From contig NC_052357.1 of NCBI RefSeq assembly GCF_009727055.1, forward strand, positions 86,390,721 to 86,454,720: a stretch of 64,000 nucleotides of DNA, in the 5' to 3' direction. The notes under the pieces were generated by a model. That model saw only the letters and a program-made list of their open reading frames with translations. It made no database searches and had not been told where the DNA came from. Of the stretch, positions 12,820 through 23,660 are shown one piece after another. The position numbers and the translations under genes are program-made. The stretch comes from Benincasa hispida. Lineage: Eukaryota; Streptophyta; Magnoliopsida; Cucurbitales; Cucurbitaceae. Position 1 is the stretch's first letter, and every line of letters starts with the position of its first letter.

Positions 12820-13935
12820 ACAATTTGGTATACGATCGTATAGTAAAAGGTATGCAATCGTGTAGTAAAGGTTAGCGATCGTGTAACATTTGAGAAGGCC
12901 ATCGTCTATTTGTAATAGGTAAACGATCGTGTAGGAATTTGTGGGCGATCATATAGTGAGGAAAGAGAGCTCTCGAGAGGCCATTGAAGCGTGCCCTCAT
13001 CGTGTACTTCCACTATGCGATCGTGTAGTAAAGCTTAGCAATCTTATAACATTTGGTATACGATAGTATAGTAAAAGGTATGCGATCGTATAGGTTTTGA
13101 GAAGGCCATCGTCTATTTGTAGTAGGTAAGTGATCGTGTAGGAGTTTGTGGACGATTGTGCAATGAGGAAAGAGAGCTCTCGAGAGGCCATCGCAACATG
13201 CTTCATCGTGTACTTCTACTATGTGATCGTGTAGCATTTGGTATACGATTGTATAGTAAAAGGTATGCGATCCTATAGGTTTTGAGAAGGTCATCGTCTA
13301 CTTGTAATAGGTAAGTGATCGTGTAGTGAGGAAAGAGAGCTCTTGAGAGGCCATCGAAGCATGCCCTCATCGTGTACTTCCATTATGCGATCGTGTAGCA
13401 TTTTGGTATACGATCGTATAGTAAAAGGTATGTGATCGTATAGGTTTTGAGAAGGCCATCGTCTATTTGTACTAGGTAAAGGATCGTGTAGGAGTTTGTA
13501 GGCGATCGTGTAATGAGGAAAGAGAGCTCTCAAGAGGTCATGCAGCGTGCCCTCATCGTGTACTTCCACTATGTGATCGTGTAGTAAAGCTTAGTGATAA
13601 TGTAACATTTGGTATACAATCGTATAGTAAAAGGTATGCGATCGTATAGGTTTTGAGAAGGTCATCGTCTATTTGTAATAGGTAAGCGATCGTGTAGGAG
13701 TTTGTGGACGATTGTGCAATGAGGAAAGAGAGCTCTCGAGAGGCCATCGAAGCGTGTCCTCATCGTGTATTTCCACCATGTGATCGTGTAGCATTTGGTA
13801 TACGATAGTATAGTAAAAGGTATACGGTCGTATAGGTTTTGAGAAGGTCATCGTATATTTGTAATAGGTAAGCGGTCGTGTAGGAGTTTATGGGCGATCG
13901 TGTAGTGAGGAAAGAGAGCTCTCGAGAGGCCATGG
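12820..13935. repeat. Tandem array, six units of about 165-207 bp, CGATCG-rich
   Basis: The landmark GAGGAAAGAGAGCTCT recurs at about 12957, 13164, 13328, 13515, 13720 and 13908. Between landmarks each unit repeats a run of short words: TACGATCGTATAGTAAAAGG, GAGAAGGCCATCGTCTATTT, GATCGTGTAGGAGTTTGTGG and CTCATCGTGTACTTCCA. Unit lengths differ because some words are lost or gained. Several minus-strand frames stay open through the array only because the units repeat; they are not taken as genes. The array lies upstream of the MAIN-like pseudogene, whose start is at 12701. Confidence 0.92.
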
Positions 13936-13989
13936 GTTGAAAGACATGATGCGTTGATAAGACTTGCGGCAGCTTCAAGTGTGTGCAAG

Positions 13990-14335
13990 CAAAGGCGCTG
14001 GACGATCATATAGCAGATGAGCGACATTATACGATTGGGTATACGATCGTCTAGTAAGTAAACAACACTACACGATGAGGTAGGCGATCGTGTAATAATT
14101 GCGCGGAGGTAAACGATGCTTGCAGTAGCTAAGCGATAGGCTATGCGCGAGATCGTTGAGAGCGAGATCAGCGAGATCGTTTGCTAAACGATTGAGCTAG
14201 ACGATAGACGTTGGACACTAAACGATGGACGTTGGGTGCTAGACGATAGATGTTGGGCACTAGACATGGACGTTGGGTGCTAGACGATAGACGTTGAATG
14301 CTAGACGATAGACGCTGTAAGCTAGACAATAGACG
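13990..14335. repeat. Degenerate short-word field (GACGATAGACGTTG)
   Basis: After the tandem array, the words GATCGT, AGACGATAGACGTTGG and GTGCTAGACGATAG repeat with a period of roughly 20-30 bases up to about 14330. This looks like the same motif family in a shorter arrangement. Confidence 0.75.
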
Positions 14336-14397
14336 CTAATTTTTCAGTTCAAATTCTCTCATCTTCCTTTACAGATCTTCTTTAGCTTTCGACAGGT

Positions 14398-14498
14398 CGA
14401 GGGTTTAACCCTCGTACTCTTCTCAATTTTCTTTAGATCGAGGGTCAAACCCTCGATCTCTTCTTTAATTTTCGACAGTTCGAGGGTTGAACCCTCGA
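14398..14498. repeat. Three evenly spaced palindromes (CGAGGGTT...AACCCTCG)
   Basis: Perfect inverted repeats lie at 14398-14414 (8-base arms), 14436-14458 (10-base arms GATCGAGGGT and ACCCTCGATC, 3-base loop) and 14480-14498 (9-base arms TCGAGGGTT and AACCCTCGA). CGAGGG starts are 41 and 42 bases apart. The spacers are CT-rich. Confidence 0.9.
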
Positions 14499-14529
14499 CA
14501 AAATATTTTAAACTAAATCTCCCCCCCCC

Positions 14530-15683
14530 CTCGAAATCTCCAAAACAACCATAGATTTCTAAATAGTTTCAAAACCACTATATTTCCTTAAATAGCTTTC
14601 CTAATCACAATATTAAAAAAAAAAATCTCCATTAAAATATCATTTTAATTTTGTGTTTGTTTAATTAATTTTAGAAATGAGTCTTTTATCAAAAAATTTA
14701 AAGTATTTAACGACTATTCAAAAAGTTTTAAAGTGAATTTTTATCGAAAGAATTTAAATAAAAATGATTATTTTGATTTTTTTTCTTTACTCATTCTAAA
14801 TAGATCAATTAAAAAAAAAATCATTTTAGTCCTTGTAATTTGAATCTTATTTCCTTTTAGACTTTAAACTTCCAAATGTCAAATTTTGATAGGTGTATTT
14901 ATAATAAAAATCTTAAAATTCATTTATGAAGTTAGTTTATTGTTAATTATTGGATTGTTTTCAAATAAAAGAAAATTATTAACTTATTTATAAATATAAT
15001 AAAATGTCACTATCTAAAGATAGTTTGCAATGACATCTCACAACGCTATTTTGTTATACTTGAAAATATTTTAAACAATTTTACCATTTAATTTATTATT
15101 ATTTTCTATACAAATTAAAAAAGTGATTTTTTTTTAGTATGAAAATTATCATAATGATTTAATTAATTATAATAATAAATTGTTTCGAATAACTCAAAAT
15201 TTAAGATTAATTTAAAGCAGATGGAATGAAATCTAAAATATAGAGATTATTAAGGATGTATTTTAACCTTTATTTTTTTTTTGTTATTTTTTAGAAAAAA
15301 GGCAAAAAAGCTTCTGTGTTTGTTTGTGTATATGGAATTGATTGATTTGAGGAGGTATTTTATTCCTTCTGTTCAAACCAGATATTGTGGATTTCATGCC
15401 CTTTCTAGAACATATAGCTTCTCTGTTGTGATTAATTAGGTGAATATATATATATATATATTTATCAATTTAATCTTAGAATTTTCATAAAGGTTAATTT
15501 CTACCCTCCATTCCATTCTATTTAGATAAATATCATGTGAGTCTTATAAATATATCAATTAAATCTCTAAAAATCTCTAAACATTCATAATTAATTCAAT
15601 TTTAGACTCTTAATTAATATTTTATTTAAAAATTGTCTATGTATCAATTCTAATAATCCATTTTATTAGTCTGAAGAAGTTTG
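14530..15683. other. AT-rich DNA, no gene recognised
   Basis: Long A/T runs with stops in all frames; a (TA)n tract lies at 15443-15461. Confidence 0.6.
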
Positions 15684-16950
15684 TGTTGGAATTTTTTTTT
15701 TAATCTTAATCTCAAATTGATTAATATTTTGATGATAACAAATCCACTCTTATTCACTAACAATTTGAGTGTTTTAAAGTATCAATTATGTAGAGCTTGA
15801 AACAATGGTTCCAACGCAATTTCAATCACTCAAATCAGAGTTCAAACGAAGAAGATATGGTCGAAACCAGCTTAATGAAAAAATCCCGAGCGAATGACAT
15901 GGCAAATTTTTTTCATCAAAGTGGACCAATTGAAAGATGCCACTTGGAGCATGGGTTGAATGACACATGGTGGATTTTTTATTTTCTTATTGGTTTTTTT
16001 AAAAAAATGAATTTTTAATATTATTTTACATTTATGTTTAGCGACTAGTTTTCGATGCATGACCTTTGTTTTTTTTTTTTTTGTCTTTTTAAAGAAATTA
16101 TTTTTAAAAAACAATATATATTATTATATTATTTTTTAGTTGTGTCTAGTTGAGTTTAAGTCTCAACCATTCAATTTTCTTTTACCAACATCCAACCGCC
16201 TAAATTTGGTTTTTACCTACTCCCATCTCTTTTTAAACTTTTTCATCTTCTTCAAAAATTTAACAATAATTTTCTTTATTTTCAATTCTCAAAAAACACA
16301 GAATCACCGTTGTTGCTCTCTTTACGTTTTAATTTTCTTCTTTTCATCTTATTCTTAAGAGAGATATTTTATGTGGTGAGTATTGGTTTGTTGTGAGCTT
16401 AAATTGTAAATCCACTCTATTGAGAGAATTGTAAGAGTGTTTTTTTTTTTTTTTAATATTTTCAAACTTTTTAAAGGGTTGCTCTTAATCCCGAAAAAAG
16501 AGCGGTTGTAACAGTTTGATCATTATCCGTGAAAACGATTGAGTTCACTCTTGAACTCGTAAAAAGAACGGTGTAGCAGTTAGGCTATAATCCTTAGAAA
16601 GAGTTAGTGAGATTTTTATTTACATACCCAAGAGGAGCTAGGGAAATGGATGTAGGCCGGTTGTGTTGAACCACTATAGAATTAGCGGTGTTAATTTCTC
16701 TATCCCTCACATATATAATTTTGCAATTAATTTGTTAATATATTTCAATGCATATAATTAATTGCTACAATTTTTTCTTGAATTTGTATATGTCAATTTA
16801 CTAATCTTTTTTAAGTGAATTCATTTGTATGAAATTCTTGCTTTAAGTAATTGCTAGCAAAAAAATTATTGATTTGTATTGGGCCCACATTAGTAAAAAG
16901 TTTCCATTAGTCTAAATTAACCTTATTCATCCCTCTAGGTACAATTTGCA
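15684..16950 (+). repeat. Solo-LTR-like segment (copia type, partial support)
   Basis: It starts TGTTGG. Its first 220 bases (AATCTCAAATTGATTAATATTTTGATGATAAC region, then GTGTAGAGCTTG and AACAATGGTTCCAA) recur at 35421-35659. The later part (AGGAGCTAGGGAAATGGATGTAGGCCGG, GTTGAACCACTATAGAATT region) looks like the late part of plant copia LTRs, and the segment can be ended on TTTGCA at 16950. I found no matching 5-base duplication at these edges, so the boundaries are tentative. Frames inside it (15797-16018, 16140-16358) have no recognisable product. Confidence 0.5.
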
Positions 16951-18480
16951 CATGTATAAGAATTGAATGCATGGACGGTTTTTAAATTTAATCTCAATAA
17001 GAAAAAAAGTCTAAATTCATTTGCTTATAATAATTTAGAAGTTTAATTGAAATAATGCTATGTTTTGCACGAAATGTTTAAGTTAGGTTTGAAGGAGAGT
17101 ATAAATTGATCCATATACTTATAAAAGTTCAAGATTTAAACTTATACAATTAGTCGTTTAGGGTTTAAATTGATATAACCTCAAAATTTAGGGATGTAAA
17201 TGATATATATAAGAAAAAGTGACATAAAATCAAAAGTTTTAAAATAGGGGATTTAATGAAAAGTTGAATCATAATTGATATTGGTTTTAAAATTTCGGAA
17301 TTGGAAACCATTTTATTTATTTCTTTATTTTTCTTAAAAACCAACCTTATAAATACCATTCTCACTTATGAATTATTCTTGTTTATTATCTATGTTTGAC
17401 AAACGATTTCGAAATAGAAGCAAAGTCATGAAAAAATTATAAAATTTTATTTTTAATTTTAAAATTAGATTAATAATTCAAAATTTTACTTCGTAGACCA
17501 AAATTATTATAATGTAATATCCCCGATGTCTTTTGAGTTTTTATCTCGAGGTAAGTTGAAGTTGAGACAAAAAAGAGAAAGAAGAAACTTAGATGGTTGA
17601 AAGTTAGAAAAATGTTTTGCAATTATTAGATCGATGAACATTTGATGATGAAAGTGATTTTTTTTAAATAAATTGTGGAACAAGAAGATCGAATCTCAAA
17701 CTTCAAGATTGATAGTACAAATTTATGTCAGAGATCCGAACTTAGCTAGGCTAACAAAATGATTTAACGAGTCATATGCTCTCTTCTACCCATCACTAAT
17801 CTCAACTATGGATTACTCCTCTTTCTTCTTTTATTTAAGATTATTCAAAACCTCTCTCTAACTTTCTTTCTTTTCTGTTTTCTTTTTCCTTTTTTTGTCT
17901 TTTTTATTTAAAGAAAATACAATAATATATAATTAATATAAGTAGGCGGTACGTCTTTGTTAACCACGATCTTATTTAAAGAAAAAACATGTCATTAAAA
18001 TATTCTAAAATTTCTTATTATTAAAACCTGACTTAATTTCTTGCTTTATCACCAATGTATTGATAACATTTTAAAAATAATGCAAAAATTAGAAAGATTT
18101 ATGGATATAAAAAAATTGATCATTGCTAAGATTATAATTTTTATTGTTCTACTACACATGGGAGCTAAGCCTCCTTCAGCAAACTGATTAATATTCTAAT
18201 TATGTACCAAAATTAGTAATATATTTGGGTTGTGATCACAAATAATTTATAGAAGTTTTTTTTTTTTAATTATTATTTTTAATTTTTTGGAGAAGAATAT
18301 ATAGAAGTTACTTTATACACATTTTGATTGGGTAGAAAATAATTGATCTCAAGAGGAAACTTAACCCTATGCATTCATCGACTATCAACCACCAAAAACA
18401 TCATTTATGTGTGGATGAACTTAAATATAGTATGTTATGAGTACGAATTTGAAATGAAAATAATGATAGATTTGCCCCCA
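16951..18480. other. AT-rich DNA, no gene recognised
   Basis: No domain, RNA gene or clear repeat was recognised; the open frames present are short and low in complexity. Confidence 0.55.
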
Positions 18481-19390
18481 TTTGATTACGGTTTAAGTCC
18501 GTTTGTTAACTATTTAGTTTTTGGTTTTCAGTTTTTGAAAATTAAACCTATAAATATTTATTCCACGGTTTCATTCCTAAATTTATTAGTTTTTTATATA
18601 CTTTCTACTAATATTTTTAAAAACCAAGTCAAGTTTTGAGAACTAAAAAGAATAATTTTTAAAAAGTAGTTTTTATTTTTAGAATTTGACTAAAAATTCA
18701 ACTCTTTTTACTTAAGAAAGATAAAACCGTTGTAAAATATTAAGAGAAAACATGTTTAATTTTAAAAAATAAAAAACAAAAGTCAAATAAATACTAAACG
18801 AGACCTTAATTTTTAATTTTTGGTTTTTGAAAATTAAACTTGTTTCCTCACAACTTCTTTACCATAAGATTCATATTTTCTAACCACACACTTAAATTCT
18901 TATCCAAACTTGAAAATTCAAATTGGTTTTTGAAAATAAGTTTGTAAACCAATTGGTTTTTGGTTTTTCAGTTTTTTAAAATTAAACTTATAAACATTAC
19001 TTTTACCCATAATTAAGCTTCTATATGTTTTGTTATCCATATATTTTCTTTTAATGTTACCTATAATCAAGTGTTTCATCGATAAATGTGAAAAACCATA
19101 ATTAAAAATTTGAAACGAAACAAGCATAAATTTCAAAAACAGAAAACTGAAAATGAAATGATTATCAAACTATGTTTACTTTCTTAAGGTTTTAAAATTT
19201 GACTCGAATTTAAAAACACTCCTAAAAAATAAATAATAAGACAAAGAAATGAATAGGTGGAAATAAATAATAAGACAAAGAAATGAATAGGTGGAAGTAG
19301 TGTTTATAAGCTTAATTTAAAAAAATTTAAAACTAAAAAATAAATGATTATCAAACAAGATGTTAATCTATCAAAACTAGTATGCCATAC
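18480..19390. repeat. Cluster of one dispersed repeat family, both orientations
   Basis: The phrase TTTTTGGTTTTTGAAAATTAAAC followed by TATAAA or TTGTTT occurs at about 18515, 18820 and 18950 on the + strand. Its reverse form (GTGGAAGTAGTGTTTATAAGCTTAA) occurs near 19290. An accompanying tail (AACCAAGTCAAGTTTTGA, TTAAGAAAGAT) follows the first copy. A related copy is at 32205-32400. No coding capacity was seen; it is probably a non-autonomous dispersed element. Confidence 0.55.
19227..19294. repeat. Perfect 34-bp tandem duplication
   Basis: The 34-base unit ending in GAATAGGTGG occurs twice without a mismatch (19227-19260 and 19261-19294), so the duplication is recent compared with the decayed repeats around it. 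Confidence 0.95.
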
Positions 19391-19867
19391 TTAACCTCAA
19401 ACACCATAAACCCTTAAAACCTTGTTTAGTTTCTAAATTAAAGAGGAGATTAATCATCAATAAAACCACTCTATTAAGAAGTACATTATTAATGTTCAAT
19501 GAGCTATACTTAATCTTTTAGTGGCAATTAAAGTGTAAAAGAAGAATGCAAATCAAGATTTGGGTTTAAGAACATAGCAAAAACTTCCCTTGAAATGGAA
19601 TTCCAAGCATTGAATTACACTATTTGAAAGCTAAAACCAACTGTATATTGAACAATGAATGAGTGACCATATGAGTTTTCGAAAAGGAAGGAGTTTAGGC
19701 GCAATTTTGCCACTTGAAGAACAAAAGTAGGGAAACTACCCTTTTTTCTTCTTCTTTTAAGTGAAAATTTACTCTTTGAGTGCTTATATTCAATTCATTG
19801 TCGTATAATTAATTCTCCCCTCATTATTAATGGTTGCAATAATAACTAGGCTATGCCTTTATTAAAG

Positions 19868-20180
19868 TAGATCAAATTTAGGGGAAGTTTGAGATTAGGA
19901 GTTTATTATTATAATAATCTAGGTTATAATAATTTGTGTTTGAGGTATAGTTTATTTTAATTTGGATTGTAATAGTATGTGTTTGAAGTGTAAACTATTT
20001 TAATTTAAGAAGGAATAGTAAACACCGTATCAAAGAATAAAAAAAAATGATGAATGTAAAATAGTAAAAATTATAGTAAATAGTAAATATAGTAGTAAAT
20101 GAGAGTTTTGAGAATAAAAAATAACATTTACTGTAGTAAGATGTGGTTATTACAGTCTTAGGATAGTCCCTGTCCCAAAC
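19868..20180 (+). mobile_element. Tourist-like MITE, copy 1
   Basis: About 310 bases matching the reverse complement of 26098-26396 along its whole length (shared words: TTATAATAATCTAGG-type, GTGTTTGAGGT, GTGTAAACTATTTTAATTT, AGTAAATAGTAAATA). The ends carry GGGG(A)GTTTG and CCCAAAC, which resembles PIF/Harbinger Tourist termini. A TTA precedes the left end. Internal sequence is non-coding. Confidence 0.55.
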
Positions 20181-20299
20181 ATACGAAAGGGGTGTTCAAA
20201 TAACCCGACAACCCGAACAATCCGGACTACCCAACCCAAAATGTAAGGATTGAGTTGGGTTAGTTTTGTTCTTGAGTTGGCTAGAAAACCCAACTCGAA

Positions 20300-20389
<90 letters not shown>

Positions 20390-20745
20390 CAAAATTTTCA
20401 AAAATTAATCAATACAACGAAATCAAACTTTAAACAAAGAGAAATAAATATCATAGATATTTGGTATTTAGTATCTTAATTTTATGAGATATTAGTTATT
20501 AGTCATGTATATATATAAATTTATATATTTTTCATTAAAAATAAGAAAAAATTATAACCTGACAACCCAACTCAACTCAACCTGAATTTAACCCAACTCA
20601 ACCTGAATTTTAAGTATTAGGTTGGGTTGGGTTGAAAACTTTATTTGGGTCATTTGGGTAGCCAATTAAACCAAACCGAATTTTTGGGTTGGTCCAAAAA
20701 ATACCCAACCCCCCAATCCAACCTAACCCATGTACATTTGTCGAT
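20176..20745. mobile_element. MITE-like element, GGGGTGTTCA start and CCCATGTACA end
   Basis: The left end GGGGTGTTCAAATAACCCGAC and the right end CAACCTAACCCATGTACA form imperfect inverted termini. The arms are full of CCCAACTCAACC / GGTTGGGTT words in opposite senses, so the whole can fold back. A long (TA)n tract occupies the middle. Such termini are common in plant hAT-type MITEs, but no 8-base target duplication was seen and the right terminus is worn, so the class is uncertain. Confidence 0.4.
20304..20389. repeat. (TA)n microsatellite, about 86 bp
   Basis: Nearly pure TA with two TTA slips. This is the longest dinucleotide tract in the window and probably hypervariable. Confidence 0.97.
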
Positions 20746-21057
20746 TAGTATCTTCTCACTCAATATGAACATTAAAAAATGACATGACCCTTGTACTATT
20801 AATCTCAAGATTTAAGATTTGATCTGCCATCTTTATCTATTTTTTTAAGAAAAAAACATTCTGCCTCTCTCAATCTGTTTTTCCTAATTTATTTAATGAA
20901 TTGTTCATTTTTTTAATATTTATAATAGGGTGAAATTTATGATTCATAATCCTACTATTTCTCCACCGATAAAAAGATGTAATAGTTGAAGGTTGAGAAT
21001 CATCACACTAACCCTTATCTTTATCTATGGATGAAATAGGAGAAAAGATTGTCAATC

Positions 21058-21465
21058 CAAATTCCAAGCTTAGTTTTTCAATTTACATTCATAAAAAGTC
21101 GATGGTTCGAAAGAGCGTATTACCAATTTTGTAATAATATTGTGTTTAGTTGCACATTGACATTGATGCATAACTCTATATGAATTTAATGATAAAAGTA
21201 ATAAGTCTCCTAAGAGATTAAAAGCTCAAATCTTTCTACCTCAAATATTGCGTTGGACAAAAAAAATCAAAGCTTAGTATAAAATTAGAAAACTTTATCG
21301 AAGTGACTTGTACTTAAATATCTCACTTACAGATGATAATTCTAAAAAAAAAACTTTTTTTTAATAAATGAAGTAAAAAAAATTAAAAAAAATGTAAATT
21401 GAGAAAATATTAAATGAAAAGGAAAAAAAAATCTCACTCAACATCTATTATAATATATTTAAGGA
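21058..21465 (+). repeat. Diverged direct duplication, copy 1
   Basis: Shares in order with 22258-22755 the words TTCAATTTACATT, TTTTGTAATAA, GATGCATAACTC, GAATTTAATG, AAGTCTCCTAAGAGATTA, AATCAAAGCTTA, TCTCACTTA and ATCTCACTCAACATCTA. No protein is encoded. Confidence 0.75.
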
Positions 21466-22257
21466 GTGTTTGATGTATAGACTTGAGTTGGTGATTATTA
21501 TCTAAGAAGTTAAATTATCTATGTAATTAGATTGTATGTGTTTGTGGTACTAGGTTGAATTGGTTTAATTGATTTTTTCTTAAAAAAAAAAACAGTGGGA
21601 TCTAGTTTGGTAATGACATTCGAGTTGGGTTTAGAGATGTTTGTGATCGAATAGGATTACAATCCATCGTTGAGGGATTTTAGGGAAAGACACTTGTGTT
21701 TTCAATTTGAATCTAGTGTGAGATTTATACTATTTTTAAATCAATAGACATTAACCTTAATAACCGAAAATGAGTATTTAATAAAAATTTAAGGTAAAAA
21801 ATATAAATCATAAAATTTAAGAATTAAACTAAAGTAAAATTGTGACCTTTGAAACTTGTAAACTAAATTGAAAATAAACTCAAAAATCTACATATATAAT
21901 ATTTTAAAAGTAAAAGACCAAATAAAAACTATACCTAAAAACGTATTTTTCCGTTTAGTTTCCTATTGTCGATTTACGACTTACAGTGTTAAAAAAATTA
22001 CTATTTATGGGATGTAAAAAACAAAATCTAGTACTATCGTAGTATCAATCATTTCTATTCATTATTTGACACGTCATTAAATAGTTTATTAATATTATTA
22101 TTTATTTATTTAAATTATTAAATGCTACTATTGTGGTAAGTAACAAATGGAGGTAGATGGTGATTGGCCTTTGACTTTTCATTTTGGGATAAGAAGCATT
22201 GGATCAAATCTCCTTTAAAAGAAAGTTTTTGTTAAGTTATAAAAGCTAAAATAGTTC

Positions 22258-22755
22258 AACTTCAATTTACATTAATAAGAAGTTTGATAGTTTGATTCTC
22301 ATCTACAAATATTCAACAAAAAAAAGTGTGAAAGAGTCTGTTGTGAAATTTTGTAATAAAATTTTGTTTAATTACATATTTTATTGAAAAAGTTGAAATA
22401 TTTTGACCTATGACAAAAATAACATCGATGCATAACTCATTAGAATTTAATGGCAAAAATAAGAAGTCTCCTAAGAGATTAGAGATTAAAATCCTTCTAC
22501 TCAAATATTATATTTGATTAAAAAATTTCTTGACAAATGAGTAATCAAAGCTTACCATGAAATTAGATTTTTTTTTTTTAAAGTAGGAAATTAAAAAACT
22601 TAGAGGAAGATTTATAACTAAATGTCTCACTTATGGATGAGAGTACTATAAAAGGAAAAAGGAAAAAAAGAGTGTAAATAAGGAAAATCTTAAATGAAAA
22701 AAAATCTATTTATGTTAAAATCAGAATTATCTCACTCAACATCTAATATCTATTA
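22258..22755 (+). repeat. Diverged direct duplication, copy 2
   Basis: Second copy of the 21058-21465 segment, same orientation, offset about 1.2-1.3 kb and slightly longer through A-rich insertions. Confidence 0.75.
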
Positions 22756-23460
22756 TGGTCTATTCAATATATCTCAAGTCTTTACTATAGGTCTCTTCTT
22801 TCTAAGAAAATATTTTTGGATCATTTTTTTAAATAATTTAAATAATTTAAATTACTTTCCTTTAGTTCAATTTATTAAACTCCTAAAAAATGTCAAAATA
22901 GAGTTAGTTTAGAGATAATTGGTATGTATTATTCCTTTGAGTAAGGAATTCGACCTATTTCTTTAATTGTTATACTACAAAAATGACTTACGAAAAAAAT
23001 TCTCTGATTTATTTTTATTTTATTATTGACATATATATCATATTAATATATTAATACATCTATAAATCAATCGTTGAATATAGATATATCTATAAATTGA
23101 ATGGATTTGTATTGCTATTAAATATAAAAAAAATTTGTATGAATATAAATGAGACATAAAATGTCATGAATAGGCTACTACTATAAATATAAATGTTAAA
23201 CATATCAAATGTTAATATCCATTGATATGTCTACCTAAAATTGAAATATTGATATTTAGAACCTTCATTTTCAAAAATTACAAAAATAAAATAAAAAGTA
23301 GATTTGAGCCAACACATTGCATCTTACACTCCTACTGTAATTATAATTTTAACATTAATAATTACAAATATAAAATAATGACACAAAATTTTAAATTAAT
23401 TAATTTGTTTAGAAGCATAGCCAGTGGGGTCCAGTTATGTTTTTTTTGGGTACCCTTTTA
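22756..23460. other. AT-rich upstream DNA of the CBSX5-like gene
   Basis: No gene or clear cis-element beyond the TATA box further on (23513). Confidence 0.5.
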
Positions 23461-23512
23461 GAGTACCGTACATCTCATAATATCATTTTCAGTTTCCTTT
23501 CAACTCTCTTAT

Positions 23513-23520
23513 TATAAATA
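23513..23520 (+). promoter_or_regulatory. TATA box of the CBSX5-like gene
   Basis: TATAAATA lies 141 bases before the ATG. A CT-rich, pyrimidine-dominated leader (23530-23655) follows, as is common in plant 5' untranslated regions. Confidence 0.7.
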
Positions 23521-23660
23521 TGCCATAACTTCACCCCTTTTCTTCTCCATCTTCCCCGATCTTCCACCGTCGCCGGTCACCGCCGACCTCCTTCCCTCCG
23601 CCGTTCTCCAATTCCATTTCTGTAGGGGTTTTTTCAAACTCTTCCTTCCTTAGCTTTTGT

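Noticed and set aside
12997..13978. Chain of minus-strand open frames (64-93 codons) with repeated peptides such as SRELSFLIAQSSTNSY
   Set aside because: They are translations of the tandem DNA repeat; frames break at unit-length changes and no domain is present.
12820..14335. CRISPR-like appearance (short word, spacer, short word)
   Set aside because: Plant nuclear context, no constant repeat with unique spacers; spacers themselves repeat and no cas genes exist.
18343..18639. 98-codon plus-strand frame
   Set aside because: Overlaps the dispersed repeat; composition is AT-driven and no domain is recognisable.
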